Origin: Campylobacter sp. W0018 | GTDB taxonomy: Bacteria; Campylobacterota; Campylobacteria; Campylobacterales; Campylobacteraceae | Assembly (NCBI GenBank): GCA_020135845.1 | Contig: JACHTQ010000004.1 | Location: 1-64,000, forward strand | Reading direction: 5' to 3' | Length of the DNA: 64,000 bases | Shown here: positions 1-9,385 of the stretch, piece by piece | How positions within the stretch are numbered: the stretch's first letter is position 1 | Layout: every line of letters begins with the position of its first letter | Made by a program: the position numbers and the translations under genes | The notes under the pieces: model-generated | Seen by the model: the letters and a program-made list of their open reading frames with translations, nothing else | What the model was told of the DNA's origin: nothing | Databases searched by the model: none

Positions 1-552
1 GTTTTTATAAAATTCACCTTTTCCATACACATTAAAATATCTAAGTCCAACAAGATGGGCTTTATCGTAGTATTTTCTTGCAATTTTATCCATCATAAGT
101 TTTGAAAATGCATAGGGATTTTTAGGATCTTCAACCCCAACTTTTTGAGGACTTGGCTGGTTGCCATAAACCGAAGCAGAACTTGCATAAATCAATTTTG
201 CATTGATATCTATACTTAATTCTATAAAATCTTTAAAAGTATTTAAATTTGTTGTTAAAATTTTATTTTGATTATAAACTGTAGTATCTGAAATAGCTGC
301 TTTATGAAAAATCACATCAGGCTTAAAGTTTTTAATCTTTTGCAAGGTCTTTTCATCTCTAATATCTCCAACATAAAGCTCGCCATCAAAATCGAGCAAA
401 TTTTTAAAATGCCCAAAACATTCTAAATTTCCATTATCTAAAAGTTCATTGCTTGACATTTTATCAATGATTAAAATTTCATGATCTTTTTGCAATTCTA
501 AAGCAAGTCCAGATCCTATAAAACCTGCTCCACCCGTAATGGCTATTTTCAT
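1..552 (-). CDS. hldD: ADP-L-glycero-D-manno-heptose 6-epimerase (3' end cut by window)
   Basis: Epimerises ADP-D,D-heptose to ADP-L,D-heptose, the last step in making the activated heptose for the inner core of lipooligosaccharide in the cytoplasm. The visible 184 codons show an extended SDR fold. There is an N-terminal NAD(P)-binding GGAGFIGSG motif, an ASSASVYG segment carrying the catalytic Ser, and a YAFSK (YxxxK) pair. The ATG is at 550-552 and overlaps the gmhB stop (ATGA), so the two are translationally coupled. The C-terminal part lies beyond the left edge of the window. The counterpart in C. jejuni is Cj1151c; the assignment rests on the motifs and on its gmhB neighbour. Confidence 0.93.
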   Translation of the reverse strand, partial: MKIAITGGAGFIGSGLALELQKDHEILIIDKMSSNELLDNGNLECFGHFKNLLDFDGELYVGDIRDEKTLQKIKNFKPDVIFHKAAISDTTVYNQNKILTTNLNTFKDFIELSIDINAKLIYASSASVYGNQPSPQKVGVEDPKNPYAFSKLMMDKIARKYYDKAHLVGLRYFNVYGKGEFYKN

Positions 553-1067
553 TCATTGTTTCCTTTCTCAAAAAAGCTTAAAACTTCTTTTAAATTTGCA
601 AATTGCTTGAAAAAATTTCCTTCTTTTTTTTCTTGACTAACTAAAATCAAAGTTTTGATATTTGCATTAAAACCCGCTTGCATGTCGCTTAAGTTATCTC
701 CTATAAATACAGAATTTTCCATATCTATATCAAATTCTTTTTTAGCCTTTAAAAGCATACCAGGTTTAGGCTTTCTACAATCACAATCTTGCAAATGCGG
801 ACAATGATAAATTTTAGAAAAATGAATTTTTTCCTTTTCAAATTCTTTCAAGAGAAAATCACAAAGCTTGGAAAAATCTTCCTCGCTATAATACCCTCTT
901 GCGATGCCTGATTGATTTGTGACAATAAAAAGCAAATAATCTTTCTTTGAAAAATAACGACACAAATCAAAAATGCCTTCGCAAAATTCAAAATCTTCGA
1001 TTTTATAAACATATTTTTTATCGATATTTATAACACCATCTCTATCTAAAAACAATCCTTTTTTCAT
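549..1067 (-). CDS. gmhB: D-glycero-beta-D-manno-heptose-1,7-bisphosphate 7-phosphatase
   Basis: HAD-superfamily phosphatase that removes the C7 phosphate from heptose bisphosphate before nucleotide activation by HldE. The 172 residues show the nucleophile motif DRDGV at about residues 8-12, the TNQSG motif, a zinc-binding loop with Cys/His (CPHLQDCDC), and a C-terminal GDNLSDM acidic motif. All are hallmarks of GmhB. It is the first gene of a leftward pair with hldD, overlapping by 4 bp. No clear Shine-Dalgarno sequence precedes the ATG, and a TATAAT box lies only 8 bases upstream, so the message may be nearly leaderless. Confidence 0.95.
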   Translation of the reverse strand: MKKGLFLDRDGVINIDKKYVYKIEDFEFCEGIFDLCRYFSKKDYLLFIVTNQSGIARGYYSEEDFSKLCDFLLKEFEKEKIHFSKIYHCPHLQDCDCRKPKPGMLLKAKKEFDIDMENSVFIGDNLSDMQAGFNANIKTLILVSQEKKEGNFFKQFANLKEVLSFFEKGNNE

Positions 1068-1074
1068 AAGAAAT

Positions 1075-1080
1075 ATTATA
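1075..1080 (-). promoter_or_regulatory. -10 box (TATAAT) of gmhB-hldD
   Basis: Perfect TATAAT on the minus strand. Its 3' end is 8 bases before the gmhB ATG, placing the expected transcript start within a few bases of the start codon. Campylobacter housekeeping promoters rely mainly on the -10 box with an AT-rich upstream region, which is what is seen here. Transcript start not tested. Confidence 0.5.
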
Positions 1081-1184
1081 ATATATTTTAAAAAAATATC
1101 AGCTTTTAAAACAAAAATTTATCAAAAAATAATCAATTATATTTATTTTAATAATGATTAAGGAGATTATAAAAATATAAGATA

Positions 1185-1190
1185 TATAAT
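1185..1190 (+). promoter_or_regulatory. -10 box (TATAAT) of the cytochrome c gene
   Basis: TATAAT within the run GATATATAATAG, 37 bases before the start codon and followed by the ribosome-binding site AAGGAGAAG at about 1213-1221. Upstream is AT-rich and no good -35 is visible, as is usual for Campylobacter. Confidence 0.55.
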
Positions 1191-1227
1191 AGCTTTGACA
1201 TTAAATTAAATTAAGGAGAAGTGTCAA

Positions 1228-1530
1228 ATGAAAAAAATGTTAGTAATCTCTGCATTAGCATGTATCGGCGTTTCAGCATTTGCTGCTGATGGTGCAACTC
1301 TATTTAAAAAATGTGCAGTATGCCATGGTGCAAAAGCTGATAAAGTTTATTTAAATAAAGTTCCAGCTCTTAAAACTCTAAGCTTTGAAGAAAGAGCGCA
1401 AGCACTTAAAGAATATAAAGCAGGCACAAGAAACAAATTTGGTCAAGGTGCTATTATGAAAATTCAATTAAATAGCTTAAGTGAAGCTGATTTAGAAGCT
1501 GTTGATAAATACATCGAAACTTTAAAATAA
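1228..1530 (+). CDS. Periplasmic monohaem cytochrome c (c553 type)
   Basis: Small electron carrier of the periplasm, probably passing electrons from the bc1 complex to the cbb3 oxidase or to peroxidases. Residues 1-19 form a Sec signal peptide ending AFA. The haem site CAVCH is at residues 29-33, and a Met in the motif GAIMKI near residue 77 is the likely sixth ligand. At 100 residues it is the usual length for the class I c553 family. A strong Shine-Dalgarno (AAGGAG) supports the start. It converges on ccoS and ccoI, which fits a role with cbb3 oxidase. Counterpart of Cj1153. Confidence 0.93.
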   Translation: MKKMLVISALACIGVSAFAADGATLFKKCAVCHGAKADKVYLNKVPALKTLSFEERAQALKEYKAGTRNKFGQGAIMKIQLNSLSEADLEAVDKYIETLK

Positions 1531-1535
1531 TTTCA

Positions 1536-1564
1536 AAGCTTTCATTAATTTACGATGAAAGCTT
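1536..1564. terminator. Bidirectional hairpin between the cytochrome c gene and ccoS
   Basis: A 10-bp perfect inverted repeat, AAGCTTTCAT / ATGAAAGCTT, around a 9-base loop. It lies between two convergent genes and touches the ccoS stop. T-rich stretches are short, so termination strength is uncertain. Confidence 0.6.
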
Positions 1565-1766
1565 AATCTCTCTTATCTTTCAAAGCCTTTTTTTTGCGGT
1601 TTTCAAGTTCTATAGCATCACGCAAAGACTCTTCATCATCATTTAAAGTAACAAATTTATAATCATCATCAAATTGTTTGGTTTTTATCCCCCAAAGTAA
1701 GATAGTTAAAATCACACAAAAACCAAGAATTGAAACAGTTATCATCATCGTAATCACACTATTCAT
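1563..1766 (-). CDS. ccoS: cbb3 cytochrome oxidase maturation protein CcoS
   Basis: Short single-span membrane protein needed for assembly of cbb3-type cytochrome oxidase, probably for cofactor insertion into CcoN. The 67 residues contain one membrane helix at about residues 5-27 followed by the family motif LLWGIKTKQFDD, then a charged cytoplasmic tail. It overlaps the 3' end of ccoI by 8 bp and is downstream of it, the standard ccoI-ccoS arrangement. Counterpart of Cj1154c. Confidence 0.92.
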   Translation of the reverse strand: MNSVITMMITVSILGFCVILTILLWGIKTKQFDDDYKFVTLNDDEESLRDAIELENRKKKALKDKRD

Positions 1767-4119
1767 TTTTTATCCTTAAAGCATTTAAAACCACCATTAT
1801 ACTACTAAAAGACATAGAAATTGCTGCAATTAAAGGATTGATAAGTCCTAAAAAAGCTAAAGGTATGGTGCAGGCATTGTAAAGTAAAGAAAGAGCTAAA
1901 TTTTGCTTGATAATTTTATAAGTATTTTTTGAAATTTGCATAGCATTTTTTAAAGAATTTAAATCATTTTTTAAAAGCAAAATATCACTATTTTCGATCG
2001 CCAAATCACTCCCTTCGCGCAAACTCACAGAAACAGCAGCGTATTTTAATGCCAAAGCATCATTAACCCCATCACCCACAAACAAAACTTTTTTATTTTG
2101 ACTTAATTGCTCTATAGTTTGCATTTTTTCTTCAGGCAAACAAGCAGCTTTAAAATCAGAAATTTCAAGCTCATTGGCAATTTTTTCAACTGCTTTATAA
2201 TTATCACCGCTTAAAATCATCACTTGAGTTTTTATAGATTTAAGATAAGCAATCAAGTCTTTAGCTCCTTCTTTTAGAACACTTGAAAATTCAAAATAAG
2301 CCAAAACCTCATCATTTTTAGCAAAAATAAAATGAGAATTATTAAATTCTTTATCAAAAACTATGTTATTTTCTTGTAAAAATTTCAAATTTCCACCTAA
2401 AAAAACTTTATCGCTTATTACAGCCTTAATGCCTTTTGCTTGTATATTACCCACTTCTTTAAAATCCAAATTTAAACGTTTAGCGTTTTTATTTTGACTC
2501 AAAAATTGTGCGACACTTTTTGAAATCGGATGATTTGAAAGCGAAACAAAGGTATAAATTTCATCAATATTTAATTTTTCGTGCAAGAAAAAATCTCTCA
2601 CCTCTAAATTAGGCTTAGTTAAAACTCCTGTTTTATCAAACACAACCATATTGCATTTTGAAAGATCTTCAACCACACTTGAACTCTTAAATAAAATTGC
2701 TTTTTTTAGTGCTCTACCGAGTGCTACAAGATTACTAACTGGAGTAGCTAAAGCTAAGGCACAAGGACAAGCTATGATTAAAACTGAAATGGCATTGATT
2801 AAAGAAATTTCAATTCCAGCTTTATAACAAAAAAACCACACTAAAAAGCATATCAAAGCAAAACTTAAAACCACGCGAGAGAAATAAGAAGAAATTTGAG
2901 AAACCAAGCTTTCAAGTTTTGCTTTTTTCATACTTGCAAATTCCAAAAGTTTTATGATTTGACTTAATTTAGAATCATTATAAATTTTACTCGCCTCATA
3001 TTCAATACTTCCATCTAAAACAATACAAGCAGAATTAACCATATCGCCTTGTTTAACCAAGCAAGGCTCATTTTCTCCGCTTAAAGATGAGGTATCTATG
3101 CTTGCTTCACCTTTTTTACAAATTCCATCGATTAAAATTTTATCTCCGCTTTTAAGTAAAATCCTATCCCCTACACACACTTTTTGGACTTCTTTAAGGC
3201 TAAAATCTTTTCCATTAAAAACCATAACCTCATTTTGCAAAAAATCATTCAATCCATCTATAGTATCTAGGGCGCGTTTTTTACTAAACATTTCAAGATA
3301 TTTTCCTATAAATACAAAGCAAATGATCATCGCAACTGAGTCAAAATAAACCTCGGAAGATCTTGTAAACATAGCCCATAAAGAATAACTATACGCCAAA
3401 GTAGCGCCGCTAATGACTAAAGTATCCATATTAAGGTTTTTAAGTTTTAAAGATCTCAAAGCGCTTTTATAAAAATTAGATCCGGTATAAAAAAGAACAG
3501 GAGAGCAAAGAATGAATTCAAAAAAATTCAAAATATCCTTTGTATCTCTATCCATACCACTAAAAAAACCAGCATATTTTGCTACGGCCATCCACATGAT
3601 ATTCATCACACAAGCAATACCCACTACAAGCTTAGAATAAAATTCCCTTTTCTTTAAATCAGCTTTTTTCGAGTTTTTAGCAGGATTATACGCACTTGCT
3701 TTATAGCCTATGCTTTCGATTAAATTTAAAATTTGACTCAAAGAAATACTTTCTTTATCAAAAACTATTCTTGCTTTATGACTTAAATGATTGATATCTA
3801 GCTCTAAAATTCCTTTCTGCTTGATTAAAATTTTTTCATTAAGCCATACACAAGCTGCGCATTCAATACCATGAATCATAAGATAAATTTCATTAAAACC
3901 TTCCTTAGTTTGAGTAATAAATTCATCATAATTTTTATTTGAAAATTCTAAATTTACAGGCTTTAAAGATCGATCTCCTAATCTTTCATAAAATTCATCC
4001 AAACCCGTTTCATGCAAGATTTTCCAAACACTCTCACATCCTTTACAACAAAAAAATTTATCTTTATAAAAAATCATTTGGGATTTTTGATAACTTAATC
4101 TACAATGTTCACATTTCAT
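1759..4119 (-). CDS. ccoI: Copper-exporting P1B-type ATPase for cbb3 oxidase assembly (CcoI/FixI)
   Basis: P-type ATPase that supplies copper for the binuclear centre of cbb3 oxidase. The 786 residues begin with a Cys-rich metal-binding segment (C3, C6, CCKGC at 24-28). An HMA domain with CAAC at 87-90 follows, then paired membrane helices from about 163, an actuator domain with SGEN at about 347-350, the transmembrane CPC at 451-453, the phosphorylated Asp in DKTG at 495 and GDGVND near 670. The N-terminal Cys-rich extension is typical of FixI/CcoI rather than CopA. A second copper ATPase, copA, lies at 7083-9188. Counterpart of Cj1155c. Confidence 0.92.
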   Translation of the reverse strand: MKCEHCRLSYQKSQMIFYKDKFFCCKGCESVWKILHETGLDEFYERLGDRSLKPVNLEFSNKNYDEFITQTKEGFNEIYLMIHGIECAACVWLNEKILIKQKGILELDINHLSHKARIVFDKESISLSQILNLIESIGYKASAYNPAKNSKKADLKKREFYSKLVVGIACVMNIMWMAVAKYAGFFSGMDRDTKDILNFFEFILCSPVLFYTGSNFYKSALRSLKLKNLNMDTLVISGATLAYSYSLWAMFTRSSEVYFDSVAMIICFVFIGKYLEMFSKKRALDTIDGLNDFLQNEVMVFNGKDFSLKEVQKVCVGDRILLKSGDKILIDGICKKGEASIDTSSLSGENEPCLVKQGDMVNSACIVLDGSIEYEASKIYNDSKLSQIIKLLEFASMKKAKLESLVSQISSYFSRVVLSFALICFLVWFFCYKAGIEISLINAISVLIIACPCALALATPVSNLVALGRALKKAILFKSSSVVEDLSKCNMVVFDKTGVLTKPNLEVRDFFLHEKLNIDEIYTFVSLSNHPISKSVAQFLSQNKNAKRLNLDFKEVGNIQAKGIKAVISDKVFLGGNLKFLQENNIVFDKEFNNSHFIFAKNDEVLAYFEFSSVLKEGAKDLIAYLKSIKTQVMILSGDNYKAVEKIANELEISDFKAACLPEEKMQTIEQLSQNKKVLFVGDGVNDALALKYAAVSVSLREGSDLAIENSDILLLKNDLNSLKNAMQISKNTYKIIKQNLALSLLYNACTIPLAFLGLINPLIAAISMSFSSIMVVLNALRIKNE

Positions 4120-4175
4120 AATTAATCTTTAAAAAATATTTTTTTATAATTATAAACAAAATATATGCAAATTAT

Positions 4176-4205
4176 TTGACAAAAAGTATATTTTTTTATT
4201 AAAAT
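4176..4205 (+). promoter_or_regulatory. Promoter of rho-dnaX
   Basis: TTGACA at 4176-4181 and TAAAAT at 4200-4205 with an 18-base spacer, upstream of rho. A consensus -35 is rare in Campylobacter, so this may be a strong or conserved promoter. The untranslated leader would be about 45 bases. Confidence 0.6.
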
Positions 4206-4257
4206 CACAATTTTAATTTACTACTGCAAATGACTGCATAATTTCTTGCGAGGGCTT

Positions 4258-5556
4258 ATGGAAAAAGAAAAAAAACAACATCAAAGAACCCATATTCCAG
4301 TTGAGGGTTATAAAATAGAAGATTTAAAATTACTTGATTTAGAAAATTTAGTCAAAATCGCAAACGAATGCGAAATAGAAAATCCGCGCGAATTTCGTCG
4401 TCAAGAACTTATTTTTGAAATTTTAAAAGCACAAACTAAAAAAGGTGGCTTTATACTTTTTACCGGAATTTTAGAAATTTCAAGCGAAGGTTATGGCTTT
4501 TTAAGAGGTATGGATTCTAACTTAAGCGATAGTGTTAATGATGCTTATGTTTCTAATTCTCAAATTCGTAAATTTGCTCTGCGCGTGGGCGATATTGTCA
4601 CAGGGCAAGTTAGAGAACCTAAAGATCAAGAAAAATATTACGCGCTTTTAAAAATCGAAGCGATCAACTATATGCCTTTACAAGAAGCTAAAGAAAGGCC
4701 ATTATTTGACAATCTAACCCCAATTTTCCCTACTGAAAAAATCAAACTCGAATACGATCCTATGAAATTAACAGGACGCATTTTAGATCTTTTTACCCCT
4801 ATAGGAAAAGGGCAACGTGGACTTATCGTAGCACCACCTAGAACAGGTAAAACAGAACTTATGAAAGAATTAGCAGCTGCAATTGCTAGAAATCACCCAG
4901 AAATGCATTTAATCGTTCTTTTGGTTGATGAAAGACCTGAGGAAGTAACCGATATGCAACGTTGCGTTAAGGGTGAAGTTTTTAGCTCTACTTTTGATTT
5001 ACCTGCTTACAATCACGTTCGCGTTGCAGAACTTGTTATAGAAAAAGCAAAAAGAATGGTTGAAACAGGCAAGGATGTCATCATTTTACTTGATAGTATC
5101 ACAAGACTTGCTAGAGCTTACAACACAGCAACTCCTAGCAGTGGAAAAGTTTTAAGTGGTGGTGTAGATGCCAATGCACTGCATAAACCAAAACGCTTTT
5201 TTGGCGCCGCTAGAAATATAGAAAATGGTGGATCTTTAACCATCATAGCTACAGCATTAATCGACACCGGTTCTAGAATGGATGATGTGATTTTTGAAGA
5301 ATTCAAAGGAACAGGAAATAGTGAAATCGTACTTGATAGAAATATTTCTGATAGAAGAATTTATCCTGCAATCAATATCATCAAATCAGGAACAAGAAAA
5401 GAAGAACTTTTACAAGGTGTTGCAGAGCTTCAAAAAATTTGGGCAATACGCTCGGCTATTTCTCAAATGGATGATATTGAGGCGCTTAAATTTTTATATT
5501 CTAAAATGCTAAAAACTAAAGATAATGTCGAACTTTTATCTATAATGAATGAGTAA
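4258..5556 (+). CDS. rho: Transcription termination factor Rho
   Basis: Hexameric RNA-dependent helicase that ends transcription at Rho-dependent sites. The sequence shows the N-terminal Rho helix bundle and OSB (cold-shock type) RNA-binding fold with GYGFLR, the Walker A region [11 protein letters not shown] and Walker [13 protein letters not shown], and the C-terminal Rho signature. I place the start at the ATG at 4258, because GAGGG lies 5-6 bases upstream. An in-frame TTG at 4246 would add four residues but would include that ribosome-binding site. dnaX follows after 2 bases. Counterpart of Cj1156. Confidence 0.95.
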   Translation: MEKEKKQHQRTHIPVEGYKIEDLKLLDLENLVKIANECEIENPREFRRQELIFEILKAQTKKGGFILFTGILEISSEGYGFLRGMDSNLSDSVNDAYVSNSQIRKFALRVGDIVTGQVREPKDQEKYYALLKIEAINYMPLQEAKERPLFDNLTPIFPTEKIKLEYDPMKLTGRILDLFTPIGKGQRGLIVAPPRTGKTELMKELAAAIARNHPEMHLIVLLVDERPEEVTDMQRCVKGEVFSSTFDLPAYNHVRVAELVIEKAKRMVETGKDVIILLDSITRLARAYNTATPSSGKVLSGGVDANALHKPKRFFGAARNIENGGSLTIIATALIDTGSRMDDVIFEEFKGTGNSEIVLDRNISDRRIYPAINIIKSGTRKEELLQGVAELQKIWAIRSAISQMDDIEALKFLYSKMLKTKDNVELLSIMNE

Positions 5557-5558
5557 AA

Positions 5559-7082
5559 ATGCTTCAAGCACTAGCCGTTAAATACAGACCAAAAACCTTT
5601 GATGAGCTTATAGGGCAAAAAACTGTTAGCACGAGTTTAAAATACGCACTTAATAACAACCGCCTAGCCCATGCTTATCTTTTTTCAGGTTTAAGAGGTA
5701 GTGGAAAAACCTCTAGTGCTAGAATTTTTTCTCGGTCTTTAGTTTGTGATCAAGGGCCTAGCGATACTCCTTGTGGAACTTGTAAGCAATGTATCGCGGC
5801 TTTAGAGGGAAAACACATCGATATTATAGAAATGGATGCGGCCAGCAATCGTGGCCTTGAAGATATACAAGCTTTGATCGAGCAAACTAAATACGCTCCT
5901 TCTATAGCTCGTTTTAAAATTTTCATTATCGATGAAGTGCATATGCTTACTCCACAAGCTGCAAATGCGCTTTTAAAAACCCTAGAAGAACCACCAAGCT
6001 ATGTAAAATTTATACTTGCAACCACCGATCCTTTAAAACTTCCCGCTACGGTTTTATCAAGAACTCAACATTTTCGCTTTAAGCAAATTCCACAAAGTGA
6101 AATTCAAAACCATCTTAAAGAAATTCTCATCAAAGAAAATGTTCGTTTTGAAGAAGAAGCTTTAAAATTTCTTGCAAGAAGTGGTAACGGATCTTTAAGA
6201 GACACGCTGACTTTACTTGATCAAGCTATTATTTTTTGTCAAAATGATATTAGCGTACTTAAAATCACTGATATGTTAGGCTTTTTAGATCCGAATAAAA
6301 TCAAAGAATTTTATCATGCCATTTTAATCAAAGATAAGGAAAAAGTTTTTGAATTTTTAGATGAGCTTAAAGAATATGAAGCCTCTAGCGTTATAGATGA
6401 GATGCTATTTTATCTTAAAGAAAGTTTTTTTGCTAGAAGCACTGAATTTTCAACTCTAATTTATGAAAGATTTTTCCGTATTTTAGCTCGTGCTAAAAAT
6501 ATGATTTGCGACGATGATGGCTTTACGCTTTGTGTGATGGCTTTTATGATGATGGAAGCAAGTTATCTTAAAGAAATTGATACGCAAATCAATGAAATCG
6601 AACAAAGAAAAGCTGAAAATATTACTCCAAAAATCACGCCGATTTTAGAACAAAAAATTAAGGAAAAACCAAAAAATGCCTATGAAGTGCTTTTAGAGGC
6701 TATATATGATAGAGATTATGAACTTGGGGAATGCTTTGAAAAAAGCACTCGATTTATCAGTTATGAAAATGAGATTTTAACGATAAGTTCTAACGCAACA
6801 GGAGAAAATCGTACTCAACTTAACAAAGGCTTTAAACTCATACAAGAGCTTTTAAAAGATAAATTAGGACAAAATGCAAAAATTGCTGTGCAAAAAGAAA
6901 TAAGCATTGATGAAAGCAAACTCCAATCCATCACTCAAGAGCCTAGCACTCCTTCAAATTCAAAACTCGATCTTAATTCATCTTTTAAAGAACTCAAACA
7001 AGGTGCTAAAAAATTTAATCCCGAGGAAGACATTAAAGAAGCCTTGAAAGATTGCTTTGGAGAGCCTCAAATTCAAGAATAA
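5559..7082 (+). CDS. dnaX: DNA polymerase III subunit gamma/tau
   Basis: Clamp-loader ATPase that loads the beta sliding clamp at the replication fork. N-terminal AAA+ domain: Walker A GLRGSGKTS near residues 44-52, a four-Cys zinc module (C-x8-C-x2-C-x2-C, CGTCKQC) at about 64-80, Walker B IFIIDEVHML near 121-130 and the Sensor 1/SRC region ATTDPLKLPATVLSRTQ. The 507-residue length is that of a single-product epsilonproteobacterial DnaX. It follows rho after 2 bp, so it is co-transcribed with rho. It converges on copA with no gap at 7082/7083. Counterpart of Cj1157. Confidence 0.95.
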   Translation: MLQALAVKYRPKTFDELIGQKTVSTSLKYALNNNRLAHAYLFSGLRGSGKTSSARIFSRSLVCDQGPSDTPCGTCKQCIAALEGKHIDIIEMDAASNRGLEDIQALIEQTKYAPSIARFKIFIIDEVHMLTPQAANALLKTLEEPPSYVKFILATTDPLKLPATVLSRTQHFRFKQIPQSEIQNHLKEILIKENVRFEEEALKFLARSGNGSLRDTLTLLDQAIIFCQNDISVLKITDMLGFLDPNKIKEFYHAILIKDKEKVFEFLDELKEYEASSVIDEMLFYLKESFFARSTEFSTLIYERFFRILARAKNMICDDDGFTLCVMAFMMMEASYLKEIDTQINEIEQRKAENITPKITPILEQKIKEKPKNAYEVLLEAIYDRDYELGECFEKSTRFISYENEILTISSNATGENRTQLNKGFKLIQELLKDKLGQNAKIAVQKEISIDESKLQSITQEPSTPSNSKLDLNSSFKELKQGAKKFNPEEDIKEALKDCFGEPQIQE

Positions 7083-9188
7083 TCAAATATTTTTTAACCG
7101 CAAAGAATTCAGCACAACGGTTATAGAGCTAAAACACATAGCTAAGGCTGCAAAGTGCGGACTTAAAGTCACGGAAGGTACAAAACCCGCTGCAATAGGA
7201 ATACAAAGTGTATTATAGATAAAAGCCCAAAAAAGATTTAATTTGATTATTTTTCTTGTTTTTTTAGAAAGAGAAAAGCAATATAAAATATTTGCTAAAT
7301 TTTCCTTAATCAAAATAAAATCCCCTGTTTTTTTAGCTAATTCATTAGCCTTTGAAAAACTCATACTCACGCTTGCCAAAGACAATCCAGCTGCATCATT
7401 TAAACCATCTCCTACAAATAACGCATCTTTGGAATTTTTGATGATTTGAAGTTTTTCTTCTGGCTTTAATTGCGCATAAAAATCATCTATATTCAATTCT
7501 TTGGCTATTTTTTCAACACTTTCTTGATTATCTCCGCTTAAAATAACACTTTTAATCCCTTGTTTTTTTAATCCTACGATGAGTTCTTTTGCACTCTCTT
7601 TTAAAGAACTATCAAGCAACACTCCCCCTAAACAATGAGAATTTTTTGCAAAATACACCTTAATGCTGCCTAAATTTTTAAATTGATTAAAAAATTGATC
7701 ACATTCTTTAGTATCTATGCCTTTGCTGTCTAAAAAATATCGACTTCCTATGAAATACATATCATTATTTTCTTTATAAATCATACCCGCACCAACTACA
7801 ATTTCACTCTCGCCTTTTAACTCAACATGGATATTTTTACTCAAACTTTTTGCAATAGGATGTGAACTTAAAGTTTCTATTTCACAAAGTTTTTGAAAAT
7901 CATCTTGATTTAGATTATGCTTAATAATCTCTAATTCTTCTTTAGTTAAAGTTCCAGTTTTATCAAAATAAGCAAGTTTAATGTGACTTAATTTTTCTAA
8001 AGCAGCAGGATTTTTAAGTAAAATAAAATTTCTAGCTGCATTTGAACTTGCTACAACTAAAGCAATCGGCGTTGCAAGACCTAAAGCACAAGGACAAGAA
8101 ATCAAAAGCACAGCACAAGCATGCAAAAAAGCTGCATTTAGATTTGTCCTAAAAAGCCAAAATAAAAATACACATGAAGCTAAAATGATGATAGATGCTG
8201 CAAAATATTTAGAAATTGTATCCGTTAAAGCTGCTAATGGGGTTTTTATATTTCCTGCATAAAAAACTAAATTTTTAATTTGCTCTAAAGTGCTATCCAT
8301 TGCTTTTTTATTTGCTTTAATTTTTAACATACCATTTAAAACAATGCCACCTGCTTGCACTTCATCGTTTTCTTTTTTTAAAACAGGAAAAAATTCTCCA
8401 TTTAAAAAACTCATATCCACTTCAGCACTTCCATTTAAAATCACCCCATCAGCAACAATACTTTCACCTTCTTTGACTAAAATAACATCTCCAGCTTTAA
8501 TAAAAGCACTAGAAATTTCTTTAACTTCATCATTTTCAAGTAAAATTCTTGCCTTTTTTGTATCAATTTTTTCAAGATTTTTTTGATAACTTTCAGCCTT
8601 GAGTTTGATTTTATTTTCAAGATATTTTCCTAAAAGCACAAAGGAGATAATCATCATAGCGCCACTAAAATACAAATGCTTTTCATTAAAAATTTTAAAA
8701 TAAACCAAACAAGAATACACAAAAGCACTCATTACCCCTAAAACAACAAGGGTATTCATATCTAAATTTTTATTTTTTAATCCAAAAAAAGCATGGGAAA
8801 AAAAATCTCTCCCGCAATAAAAAATCCCAAAAAAGCTTAAAAGCATTTGCATATTTTGCGAAAAGAAACTTTGGTCAAACATTTCAAAATACATCACAAC
8901 AACACTTAAAACTATACTTAAAAGCAAATTTTTTCTAAGCTCTATATGTTTTTTTATTTTATATTCTTCTAAGCTTTGCTCATCTTCTAAAATTTCAAAA
9001 CCTAAATCTTTTATTTTTGTTAAAATTTCTTTGCGTTTTTCATCCTTTTGGATGAGAAAAATTCCACTTGAATTCACATAAGAAACACTAGCTTCTTCAA
9101 CGCCTTCTATTTTTTTACATGATCTTTCTATGGCATTAGAACAATTAACACAAGTCATCTTTCCTATTTTGACACGAAATTCTTGCAT
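7083..9188 (-). CDS. copA: Copper-translocating P1B-type ATPase CopA
   Basis: Exports Cu(I) from the cytoplasm for copper tolerance. The 701 residues show one N-terminal HMA domain with CVNC at 13-16, then membrane helix pairs, an actuator region, the CPC ion-binding motif (SCPCALGLATP), the phosphorylation site DKTGTLTKEE, the HP dipeptide (SSHPIAKSL) and GDGLNDA. It lacks the Cys-rich N-terminal extension of CcoI, which argues for the export function. Two bases separate it from the upstream CopZ-like gene, giving a CDF-CopZ-CopA metal operon transcribed leftward. In C. jejuni Cj1158c-Cj1160c sit between dnaX and copA; they are absent here. Counterpart of Cj1161c. Confidence 0.93.
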   Translation of the reverse strand: MQEFRVKIGKMTCVNCSNAIERSCKKIEGVEEASVSYVNSSGIFLIQKDEKRKEILTKIKDLGFEILEDEQSLEEYKIKKHIELRKNLLLSIVLSVVVMYFEMFDQSFFSQNMQMLLSFFGIFYCGRDFFSHAFFGLKNKNLDMNTLVVLGVMSAFVYSCLVYFKIFNEKHLYFSGAMMIISFVLLGKYLENKIKLKAESYQKNLEKIDTKKARILLENDEVKEISSAFIKAGDVILVKEGESIVADGVILNGSAEVDMSFLNGEFFPVLKKENDEVQAGGIVLNGMLKIKANKKAMDSTLEQIKNLVFYAGNIKTPLAALTDTISKYFAASIIILASCVFLFWLFRTNLNAAFLHACAVLLISCPCALGLATPIALVVASSNAARNFILLKNPAALEKLSHIKLAYFDKTGTLTKEELEIIKHNLNQDDFQKLCEIETLSSHPIAKSLSKNIHVELKGESEIVVGAGMIYKENNDMYFIGSRYFLDSKGIDTKECDQFFNQFKNLGSIKVYFAKNSHCLGGVLLDSSLKESAKELIVGLKKQGIKSVILSGDNQESVEKIAKELNIDDFYAQLKPEEKLQIIKNSKDALFVGDGLNDAAGLSLASVSMSFSKANELAKKTGDFILIKENLANILYCFSLSKKTRKIIKLNLFWAFIYNTLCIPIAAGFVPSVTLSPHFAALAMCFSSITVVLNSLRLKNI

Positions 9189-9190
9189 TT

Positions 9191-9385
9191 TTACATACGC
9201 TCCACAATATCAAATCCTAATTCCTGAAATTCATTTTTAAATTTTTCTAAGTTCTCTTCTTGCAAATCCACGCTTAAAATTTTATTTTCCAAATCTATGT
9301 CAATCAAACCATATTCATCTTGTAAAGAATTTTTTATCAAATTAACACAATTTGCACAATTGACATTTTTTACTTTGAATTTCAT
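9191..9385 (-). CDS. CopZ-like heavy-metal-binding protein (HMA domain)
   Basis: A 64-residue stand-alone HMA domain with the fold pattern beta-alpha-beta-beta-alpha-beta and the metal motif NCANC (Cys 10 and 13). Such proteins carry Cu(I) in the cytoplasm and hand it to CopA. It lies 2 bp upstream of copA and overlaps the CDF gene by 4 bp, so the three are coupled. The usual Met before the first Cys of copper chaperones (MxCxxC) is replaced by Asn-Cys-Ala-Asn-Cys (VNCANC), so metal preference cannot be fixed from sequence. Counterpart of Cj1162c. Confidence 0.8.
   Translation of the reverse strand: MKFKVKNVNCANCVNLIKNSLQDEYGLIDIDLENKILSVDLQEENLEKFKNEFQELGFDIVERM

Noticed and set aside
4246..4257. 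TTG at 4246 as the rho start, four codons upstream
   Set aside because: The GAGGG ribosome-binding site lies within those codons and fits the ATG at 4258.
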